40,153 nucleotides of DNA from Actinomycetes bacterium. GTDB taxonomy: Bacteria; Actinomycetota; Actinomycetes; Actinomycetales; Cellulomonadaceae. The stretch is taken from contig JAEYUL010000135.1 in assembly GCA_023432565.1 (NCBI GenBank), positions 1 through 40,153 on the forward strand, read 5' to 3'. A program made the translations under genes and the position numbers. Positions within the stretch are counted from its first letter, which is position 1; each line of letters starts with the position of its first letter. Positions 15,687-21,982 of the stretch are shown one piece after another. The notes under the pieces are model-generated. The model saw nothing but the letters and a program-made list of their open reading frames with translations. It was not told the origin of the DNA and made no database searches.

Positions 15687-15692
15687 TACCGT
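15687..15692 (+). promoter_or_regulatory. -10 box giving a probably leaderless VOC mRNA
   Basis: TACCGT ends 8 bp before the ATG at 15701, and no Shine-Dalgarno sequence fits in between. This spacing is typical of leaderless transcripts in actinobacteria. Confidence 0.5.
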
Positions 15693-15700
15693 GACGGTTC

Positions 15701-16471
15701 ATGGCGATCCGCTGGACCACCGCGATGCTCGACGTGCCGTCCGCCGTGCTCGACGAGACGGTCGCGTTCTGGTGCGAGGTGACGAGCTCGTCGCTGTCGC
15801 CCTGGCGCGGCGCGGACGGCGAGCTCGCGACCCTCGTCCCGCCGGACGGCGACGCGTTCCTGCGGGTGCAGCGGTTCGAACCCGGGCCGCGGGTGCACCT
15901 CGACCTGCACGTGGGCGACGCCGCGGACGTGCGCGCCGAGCTCGTGCGCGCGCTGGCGCTCGGCGCTGCTCTCGAGCACGACGCCGGGACGCACGTCGTG
16001 CTGTCCTCACCCGGCGGGTTCGTGTTCTGCCTGGTCGAGGACGACGGTCATGCTCGTCGCCCGGCCCCGGTGCGGGTCGGCCGCGACGAGCCGCCCGCCA
16101 CCGCGCTCGTCGACCAGCTGTGCCTGGACGTCCCGGCGGTGCGCTTCGCGCAGGAGGTGGCGTTCTGGACCGAGCTCACGCGGTGGTCGGCGCACCCGAC
16201 CGACGAGGACGAGTTCCTGGTGCTCGACCGCCCCCCGTCGCTCCCGCTGCGCCTGATGCTCCAGCGCCTGGGCGAGGACGACCCTCGCCGCGAGGTCGCC
16301 TCCCACCTGGACCTGGCGACGACGAACCGGCCCGCCCTGGAGAGCGCGCACGTCGCCGCCCGCGCCCGGGTGCTCTCCCGCCGGCCCGGACGGACGACGC
16401 TCGCGGACCCGTCCGGCCAGCCCTACTGCCTCACGGACCGTCGCCCGGCGGACGGCTTCGGCCCGGCCTGA
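15701..16471 (+). CDS. VOC (glyoxalase/bleomycin-resistance fold) protein, two domains
   Basis: A 256-aa protein with two vicinal-oxygen-chelate modules, about residues 5-120 and 130-245. Each has the pattern of a start strand, a VAFW or similar segment and a closing strand (TVAFWCEVTSSSLSPW; EVAFWTELTRWSAHP; GGFVFCLVED; SGQPYCLTDR). It is close to the Glyoxalase_6 type common in actinobacteria. The substrate is unknown; metal-binding residues are not clearly conserved. It stands alone and is probably translated from a leaderless message. Confidence 0.85.
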   Translation: MAIRWTTAMLDVPSAVLDETVAFWCEVTSSSLSPWRGADGELATLVPPDGDAFLRVQRFEPGPRVHLDLHVGDAADVRAELVRALALGAALEHDAGTHVVLSSPGGFVFCLVEDDGHARRPAPVRVGRDEPPATALVDQLCLDVPAVRFAQEVAFWTELTRWSAHPTDEDEFLVLDRPPSLPLRLMLQRLGEDDPRREVASHLDLATTNRPALESAHVAARARVLSRRPGRTTLADPSGQPYCLTDRRPADGFGPA

Positions 16472-16504
16472 CGCGCAGGTGCACGGGTGAGCGGCGGGGG
16501 CGGC

Positions 16505-16998
16505 TCACCCCACCAGGGGGCGTCGCCCGAGCGCCGACGCGAAGCCGAGCCACGTGTGGCGGTTGCCCGCCCAGCACCGGCCGACCTTGGGGGCGTCGCG
16601 GCGTGCGCGGCCGTCGCGCCCCGTGCCGTTGGAGATCCACAGCGCAGGGGTGCGCGCGTCCAACCGGGCCCGAGCGCGGACGCGCCGGGACCCGGCGGTC
16701 ATGAAGCAGTGGTTGCGTTCGAGCACGTCCGGCGTCTGGAGCACCCAGTGGACCCCCTCGGCGAGCGTGAGGGGCGTGCGACCCTGCGACGCGAGCTCGG
16801 GCAGCGCCTCGTCGGGCGAGAGGTTCGCGAGGGCTCCGGGGGCCTGCTCGTGGCGCGCACGAGTGCGTGCAGGTCGTCGGGCGCCAGCTCTGCGAGGTCG
16901 GCGACCCCGAGCGCGACGAGGCGCTCGACCTGCTCCTCGAGCGGGGGAAGCGTCGGGACGCGGGGGCGGCTGGTCGGTGACGGGGCGGGCACGGTCAT
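16505..16998 (-). pseudogene. DUF5701 family gene with a frameshift
   Basis: The first part, from the ATG at 16998, reads LEEQVERLVALGVADLAELA in one frame. The second part reads DEALPELASQGRTPLTLAEG, LERNHCFMTAGSRR, ALWISNGTGR and WAGNRHTWLGFASALGRR in another. Together they give a full-length DUF5701 protein, an uncharacterised actinobacterial family. The frames fail to join by one base around a run of five G at 16838-16842; one more base there would restore the frame. This is either a recent loss of function or a sequencing error in a homopolymer. Both halves keep normal codon use, which argues for a very recent event or an error. Confidence 0.8.
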
Positions 16999-17020
16999 GG
17001 CGGGACCTCGCAGGCCCGTC

Positions 17021-17059
17021 GGCGGGGCTCGTCGGCGGGGCTCGTCGGCGGGGCTCGTC
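17021..17059. repeat. 13-bp unit repeated three times in tandem
   Basis: Three perfect copies of ggcggggctcgtc lie just upstream of the frameshifted DUF5701 gene. This looks like slippage; a fixed 13-bp unit in a promoter region could also alter spacing. Confidence 0.85.
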
Positions 17060-17130
17060 GAGTGGCGGCACAGTGCCAACGTGCGGCCGGTGCTCGCGGT
17101 GCCCGCTGCCGTGGATCAACCCGGCGCGGG

Positions 17131-17562
17131 TCAGGAGTCGTGCAGCCACGCGGACATCTCGACGTCGTTGCGCGGCGGGTCGCCCACCACCTCGCGCACC
17201 TGGACGGGCTGCGCGAGCGGCCGGCCACCGCGTCCGGGTGCCGCCGAGACGAGCGCGGCGATCTCGAGCGCGCGCTCGACGCTCGGCGTCTCGACCACCT
17301 GGAACCCGGCGACCCACTCGCTGAACTCGGCGAACGGACCCTCGGCCACGCTGGTCGAGCCAGGTCCCGACGAGCGGACGACGTAGGAGCTGTCCGGCGG
17401 GGCGAGGATCTCGCCGCCCACGAGCTCGCCACGCGCCGCGAGCTCGTCGTTGAGCCGTCGGTAGTACGCCAGGTGGGCGTCGACCTCGGCGGGCGCCCAC
17501 TCCTCGAGCGGGGTCGGGTCCTGCCCTGGCTGGAAGTCGACGACGAGCAGGTAGCGCGGCAT
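17131..17562 (-). CDS. YCII-related (DGPF-type) protein
   Basis: A 143-aa soluble protein starting MPRYLLVVDFQPGQ, with VRSSGPGSTSVAEGPFAEF and EWVAGFQVVETPSVERALEI. It matches the DGPF/YCII-like family found near ECF sigma factors in actinobacteria. Members are small ferredoxin-like folds; the function is mostly unknown. No sigma-factor gene is next to it here. The ATG at 17562 begins a family-typical start. Confidence 0.85.
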   Translation of the reverse strand: MPRYLLVVDFQPGQDPTPLEEWAPAEVDAHLAYYRRLNDELAARGELVGGEILAPPDSSYVVRSSGPGSTSVAEGPFAEFSEWVAGFQVVETPSVERALEIAALVSAAPGRGGRPLAQPVQVREVVGDPPRNDVEMSAWLHDS

Positions 17563-17906
17563 GGGGGCTCCTCGGGTGCGGGCGTGCTGTCACCGACATG
17601 ACGCGCGGACCCCGCTGCGATCGACAGCGCCTGGCACGGATCGGCCCTTGGTGGAGGAATGGCAAAGGTCTGCGCGCTCGTGGGGCCCGCCCGATAGAGT
17701 GCCGACGTCCCGTTGGTGGACATCTCGTCTCGCTCCTCGGAGCCGCTGACCTGGGCGCTCGCCGCCGACGCCGCTACCGGCCCGGAGCCGGGACACGCCG
17801 GCCACGGACGGGACAGCACGAGCAGCACGGCTCGACCGCGCCTCGCGGGGAGCAGCCGCCGTGCGGACCGGTGCACGGATCAGCACGCGACGAAGGGGAC
17901 CGAACA
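17563..17906 (+). other. 344-bp intergenic region upstream of the PBP gene
   Basis: No gene is supported here. A TAGAGT box at 17695-17700 could be a -10, giving a leader of about 200 nt before the ATG at 17907, but no matching -35 is evident. GAAGGGGAC near 17891-17899 is the likely ribosome site. I see no known riboswitch. Confidence 0.45.
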
Positions 17907-19958
17907 ATGGCTGCGCGCAGGGGGACGATCGCCACGACGACGGTGATCGCCCTGATCACAGCGCTGGCCGCGACGGCCTGCACGTCCTCGCCGCCCGGGC
18001 CGCAGGACGCGGCCGCGGCACTCGCGGCGGGTCTGCAGTCGGGGGACCTCAGCGAGGTCGCGCTCGCGGCGGACGTGACGACGGCCGACGCCACCGCGCA
18101 GCGCACCGAGGCCTACGACGACGTGCTGGCCGCGCTCGGCGAGGACGCGCTGAGCGTCTCCCTGGTGCGCGCGCAGCCGCTCGAGGACGACGACGCGCTC
18201 GCGGACGCCGTCCTGCGGTTCGCGTGGTCGACCAGCGACGAGGACGAGAGCGACGAGCGCCGGTGGACGTACGAGACGACGGCACGCCTCGAGCGCGACG
18301 ACGAGGACGTGTGGCGCACCCGCTGGTCCTCGACGATCCTGGCGCCCGACCTGCAGCCCACCGAGGACCTCGTCGTGCGGCGCGAGGCGCCGGAACGGGC
18401 CGACGTGCTCGGTGCGGGCGGGGAGGTGCTGGTCGAGGCCCGCGACGTCGTGCGGATCGGCATCGACAAGACGCTCGTGCCCGCCGACCAGGCGGGCGAC
18501 GCGGCGCGCGGGTTGGCGCAGGCGCTCGAGATGGACCCCGACGAGTACGCCAAGCGCGTCGAGTCGGCCGGGCCGAAGGCGTTCGTCGAGGCGATCGTGG
18601 TGCGCCGCGACGACTCGTACTACGACGTGGGGGCGCTGAGCGAGCTGCCGGGCGTCAACGCGGTGGCCGACTCGCTCCCGCTGGCCCCGACCCGCACGTT
18701 CGCCCGGCCGATCCTCGGCACCGTGGGAGCGGCGACCGCGGAGGTCATCGAGAAGTCGGGCGGCGCGATCCAGGCGGGCGACCTGACGGGGTTGTCCGGG
18801 CTGCAGCGTCAGTTCGACGAGCAGCTGCGCGGCACGCCGGGCCTGCGCATCGAGGCGCGCGCCGTGGAGGACGGCGACGACGCCGCGACCGAGCCCCGCG
18901 CGCTGTTCACCGTGCCGCCCGTGCCCGGCGAGCCGCTGCAGCTCACGCTGGACTCGAGCGCGCAGCAGTCCGCGGAGAACATCCTGGCGAGCGTCGGGCC
19001 GGCCTCGGCGATCGTCGCGATCCGGCCCTCGACGGGTGAGGTCCTCGCGGCCGCGAGCGGTCCGGGCGGCCAAGGGCTGTCGACGGCCACTCTCGGGCAG
19101 TACGCGCCCGGCTCGACGTTCAAGGTGGTCAGCGCCCTCGCGCTGCTGCGCGCGGGCCTGACCCCCGACAGCGCGGTGACGTGCACGGACGGGATCACGG
19201 TCGACGGCCGGCAGTTCGACAACTTCCCGGACTACCCGGATGCCGCGCTCGGTGAGATCCCGTTCCGCACGGCGTTCGCGAACTCGTGCAACACCGCGTT
19301 CATCGGCCTGCGCGACCGGACGCCGCAGGACGCGCTCGTCGACGCCGCGGGCTCGCTCGGTCTCCTGCCCACCGAGTCGCTCGGCTTCGCGTCGTTCCTC
19401 GGCGCGGTGCCGTCCGACTCGGTCGGGACGGACCACGCGGCGACGATGATCGGTCAGGGCCGGGTGCTGGCCTCGCCGCTCGGGATGGCCGCGGTCGCCG
19501 CGTCGGTGGCGGCGGGCCGCACGGTGACGCCGCAGCTCGTCGCGCCGTCCGCGCAGGACGAGGACAGGCAGGACGAGGACAAGCAGGTCGAGCCCAGCAC
19601 CGGGGCGGACGAGCAGGCCGACGGCTCCGGCGAGGACGAGGCGAGCGACGAGCCCCGAGCCCACGTGGAGCTCACGTCGGACGAGGGCGCCGCGCTGCGC
19701 CTGCTCATGCGCGCGGTGGTCACCGACGGCGGCGCGACGTTCCTGCAGGCCGTGTCGGGGCCCGAGGTGATGGCGAAGACCGGCACCGCACAGTTCGGGC
19801 CGGCCGACGACCTGCGCAACCATGTGTGGATGATCGCGATCCAGGGCGACCTGGCGGTCGCGGTCTTCGTCGACGAGGGTGAGTACGGGTCGACGACGGC
19901 GGGGCCGCTGCTCGAGCGGTTCCTGCAGACGCCGACCGTCGCGGCGCTCACGGACTGA
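17907..19958 (+). CDS. Lipoprotein penicillin-binding transpeptidase (class B, MecA_N type)
   Basis: A 683-aa D,D-transpeptidase that crosslinks peptidoglycan outside the membrane. It has a lipoprotein signal (LAATAC), an NTF2-like MecA_N domain (about residues 35-155), a PBP dimer region (about 160-330) and a transpeptidase domain. All three active-site motifs are present: STFK with Ser403, SCN at 460-462 and KTG at 624-626. Between SCN and KTG lies a low-complexity acidic insertion (about 550-592, Gln/Glu/Asp-rich). Related proteins include PBP2a-like enzymes with low beta-lactam affinity, but resistance cannot be inferred. Start is the ATG at 17907. An aldo/keto reductase follows 43 bp later. 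Confidence 0.93.
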   Translation: MAARRGTIATTTVIALITALAATACTSSPPGPQDAAAALAAGLQSGDLSEVALAADVTTADATAQRTEAYDDVLAALGEDALSVSLVRAQPLEDDDALADAVLRFAWSTSDEDESDERRWTYETTARLERDDEDVWRTRWSSTILAPDLQPTEDLVVRREAPERADVLGAGGEVLVEARDVVRIGIDKTLVPADQAGDAARGLAQALEMDPDEYAKRVESAGPKAFVEAIVVRRDDSYYDVGALSELPGVNAVADSLPLAPTRTFARPILGTVGAATAEVIEKSGGAIQAGDLTGLSGLQRQFDEQLRGTPGLRIEARAVEDGDDAATEPRALFTVPPVPGEPLQLTLDSSAQQSAENILASVGPASAIVAIRPSTGEVLAAASGPGGQGLSTATLGQYAPGSTFKVVSALALLRAGLTPDSAVTCTDGITVDGRQFDNFPDYPDAALGEIPFRTAFANSCNTAFIGLRDRTPQDALVDAAGSLGLLPTESLGFASFLGAVPSDSVGTDHAATMIGQGRVLASPLGMAAVAASVAAGRTVTPQLVAPSAQDEDRQDEDKQVEPSTGADEQADGSGEDEASDEPRAHVELTSDEGAALRLLMRAVVTDGGATFLQAVSGPEVMAKTGTAQFGPADDLRNHVWMIAIQGDLAVAVFVDEGEYGSTTAGPLLERFLQTPTVAALTD

Positions 19959-20001
19959 CCCGTCGGCGCACGTCCGCAGTCCCGTCACCGAGGAGGCTCC
20001 C

Positions 20002-20973
20002 GTGACCCAGCCCGCCCACGCGCCTGACGGACCGGCCTGGATGCGCCCGCTGCCCGGCACGGACCTGACGGTCTCCGCGGTCGCCCTCGGCGGCGCTCCG
20101 CTCGGCAGCATGCCCGCGCTGTACGAGCGTGAGGTGTCCGCCGAGGAGGGTGTGGCGACCGTCCTGGCGGCGTTCGACTCCCCGATCCGGTTCGTGGACA
20201 CCTCGAACGGGTACGCCGACGGCGAGAGCGAGCGGCGCATCGGGGCGGCGATCGCCCTGGCCGACGGGTTGCCGCCGGGCGTCGTCGTCGCGACGAAGGT
20301 CGACCCTCGTGGCGACGACTACTCCGGACGGCGCGTGCGTGAGTCGGTGGCCGAGAGCCGGGCCCGCCTCGGGCTCGACGAGCTGCCGCTCGTGCATCTG
20401 CACGACCCGGAGTGGCACGACTTCGCGACGATGACCGCGCCCGGCGGCGCGGTCGACACGCTCGTCGAGCTGCGCGAGCGCGGCGAGGTGGGGCGGATCG
20501 GGTTGGCCGGCGGGCGCGTGCAGGAGATGGCGCGGTACCTCGAGCTCGGGGTGTTCGACGTGCTGCTCGTGCACAACCGCTGGACGCTCGTCGACCGCAG
20601 CGCCGGCCCCCTGATCGAGGAGGCGACGCGGCGCGGGATGGGCGTGCTCAACGCGGCGGTGTACGGCGGCGGGATCCTCGCGTCCCAGACGGGCGGTCCG
20701 ACCGGGTACGGGTACCGACCCGCGCCGCCCGAGGTCCTGGAGGCCGTGGCGCGCATGCGCGAGGCGTGCGCGGCGCACGGCACGGACATCGCGACGGCCG
20801 CGTTGCAGTTCTCGCTGCGCGACGAGCGGATCGCCTCGACGATCGTCGGCATGAGCCGCCCGGGCCGCGTGACCGCGACCGTGGAGGCTGCCGCGCGAGC
20901 CGTGCCGGACGCCCTGTGGGCCGAGCTGGAGGCGCTCGTGCCGCCCGAGCGCACCTGGCTCGACGCCGACTGA
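20002..20973 (+). CDS. Aldo/keto reductase
   Basis: A 323-aa NADPH-dependent TIM-barrel reductase. The catalytic tetrad is visible: Asp in FVDTSNGYADGESE, Tyr in the same motif, Lys in VATKVD and His in LVHLHDPEW. The substrate may be a sugar or an aldehyde; similarity is to the L-fucose/D-threo-aldose dehydrogenase group. The GTG start follows GAGGAGG closely. A hairpin at 21029 lies 55 bp after the stop. Confidence 0.9.
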   Translation: MTQPAHAPDGPAWMRPLPGTDLTVSAVALGGAPLGSMPALYEREVSAEEGVATVLAAFDSPIRFVDTSNGYADGESERRIGAAIALADGLPPGVVVATKVDPRGDDYSGRRVRESVAESRARLGLDELPLVHLHDPEWHDFATMTAPGGAVDTLVELRERGEVGRIGLAGGRVQEMARYLELGVFDVLLVHNRWTLVDRSAGPLIEEATRRGMGVLNAAVYGGGILASQTGGPTGYGYRPAPPEVLEAVARMREACAAHGTDIATAALQFSLRDERIASTIVGMSRPGRVTATVEAAARAVPDALWAELEALVPPERTWLDAD

Positions 20974-21028
20974 TCCGGTTCACCCGCGCACGAGGACGGG
21001 CATACCGGGACGAAAGTCGCACGACGCG

Positions 21029-21052
21029 CCCGTTCGCGGTGCTCCGAACGGG
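21029..21052 (+). terminator. Hairpin after the aldo/keto reductase
   Basis: CCCGTTCG (21029-21036) and CGAACGGG (21045-21052) form a perfect 8-bp stem with an 8-nt loop, followed by TGATTTTG. It is the likely end of the PBP/reductase transcript. Confidence 0.6.
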
Positions 21053-21092
21053 TGATTTTGCCCGCTGTCCGTATTTGGGGCCTTTCGCGCCC

Positions 21093-21121
21093 TTGGCCGG
21101 GTAAGTGATCTGAACTACCGT
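21093..21121 (+). promoter_or_regulatory. Promoter of the riboswitch transcript
   Basis: TTGGCC (21093-21098) and TACCGT (21116-21121) are spaced by exactly 17 bp. Transcription would begin about 21128, at the 5' edge of the aptamer. Confidence 0.6.
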
Positions 21122-21126
21122 CCTGC

Positions 21127-21216
21127 TTGTCAGCGACAACGGCAAACCCTCCGCGAGGAGGGGACGCAAAGCCACGGGACCCTCGACGGTCAGCCGGGCT
21201 ACCGAACAGACAGGAC
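21127..21216 (+). promoter_or_regulatory. Cyclic di-GMP-I (GEMM-I) riboswitch
   Basis: The conserved aptamer elements appear in order: GGCAAACC, a stem CCCTCC/GGAGGG closed by a GCGA (GNRA) tetraloop (21147-21162), the invariant GGACGCAAAGCC (21162-21173), a second helix, and GCCGGGCTACCGA. UUGUC (21127-21131) can pair with GACAG (21209-21213) to close the aptamer. The likely ribosome site AGGAC begins within this pairing, and the ATG follows at 21224. This suggests ligand-dependent control of translation initiation of the 49-aa gene. The ligand could be c-di-GMP or, in a subset of the class, cGAMP; the base that decides this needs an alignment. Confidence 0.88.
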
Positions 21217-21223
21217 GCGATCC

Positions 21224-21373
21224 ATGGACCAGACCGGCATCCCCGCCGAACCGGCGCAGTCACCCGCCAACCCGAGCTCCCTGCGCTCCCGCGCCCAGGC
21301 CTGGACCGCCATGGCGGCGTCCATGGGCGCCGTGACCGCGCTGCCCACGCAGCGGGAGCGCACCGCGGCCTGA
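21224..21373 (+). CDS. 49-aa protein controlled by the c-di-GMP riboswitch
   Basis: Not recognised. It starts MDQTGIPAEPAQSPANPSSL, then has a short Ala/Met-rich helix (AWTAMAASMGAVTAL) and an Arg-containing tail. No signal peptide or clear membrane helix is seen. It is the only gene between the riboswitch and a strong terminator, so its synthesis appears to be the output of the switch. The AGGAC site lies seven bases before the ATG. Its codons follow local third-position GC use. Confidence 0.7.
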   Translation: MDQTGIPAEPAQSPANPSSLRSRAQAWTAMAASMGAVTALPTQRERTAA

Positions 21374-21387
21374 CGGCCGAGCGACAC

Positions 21388-21429
21388 CGACGACGGCCGG
21401 TCCGGGACCTCCCGGGCCGGCCGTCGTCG
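21388..21429 (+). terminator. Strong 19-bp terminator hairpin
   Basis: The arms at 21388-21406 and 21411-21429 pair along 19 bp with a single G-U/T mismatch and a 4-nt loop. It lies 14 bp after the stop of the 49-aa gene and closes the riboswitch unit. Confidence 0.85.
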
Positions 21430-21538
21430 TGCCGCCCCGAGCGGGCCGATCTCCCCGGGGGCGCCACGCGTGCGGTATGTCGCTAATGTCGGAGTCGCGA
21501 CGCGCCACGCCGCCGCAATCCACGTCGAAAGGCTCGCG

Positions 21539-21919
21539 ATGAACTTCTGGCAGTGGGTCATGCTCCTGTTGTGGTGGTTCCTCTTCTTCGCCTATCTCGT
21601 CATCCTTTTCCAGATCCTGAGTGACCTGTTCCGTGACACGTCGCTCAGCGGGTGGTGGAAGGCCGTCTGGGTCATCTTCTTGGTGATCTTCCCGTTCCTC
21701 ACCGCGCTCGTGTACGTCATCGCGCGCGGCCGTTCGATGGCCGAGCGTCAGGCGGCGGCCGCGAGTCGCGCCAAGCACGAGACGGAGAGCTACATCCGCG
21801 AGGTCGCGAGCACCAAGTCCCCGGCCGAGCACATCGCTGACGCCAAGGCGTTGCTCGACTCGGGGGCGATCACGCCCGACGAGTACGCCGTGCTGAAGGC
21901 CAAGGCGCTGGCACTCTGA
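21539..21919 (+). CDS. Small membrane protein with PLDc_N-like and SHOCT domains
   Basis: A 126-aa protein. Two transmembrane helices (about residues 5-28 and 40-62) of the phospholipase-D N-terminal type are followed by a charged helix. A C-terminal SHOCT motif comes next (HIADAKALLDSGAITPDEYA, ending in LKAKAL). SHOCT domains are short oligomerisation modules. Cell role unknown. The ATG at 21539 has GAAAGG eight bases upstream. It lies behind the terminator of the riboswitch unit and so probably has its own promoter. Confidence 0.85.
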   Translation: MNFWQWVMLLLWWFLFFAYLVILFQILSDLFRDTSLSGWWKAVWVIFLVIFPFLTALVYVIARGRSMAERQAAAASRAKHETESYIREVASTKSPAEHIADAKALLDSGAITPDEYAVLKAKALAL

Positions 21920-21982
21920 CGCCCGACCGCCGACGAGTCGACGGGGGTCCGCCGCGCGACTCGCGTGGCGGACCCCTGCGCG

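Noticed and set aside
15880..15896. ggttcgaaccc, resembling a tRNA T-arm
   Set aside because: It lies inside the VOC coding sequence and no acceptor or anticodon arms can be formed around it.
17021..17059. Short tandem repeats considered as a CRISPR array
   Set aside because: The copies are contiguous, 13 bp long and have no spacers.
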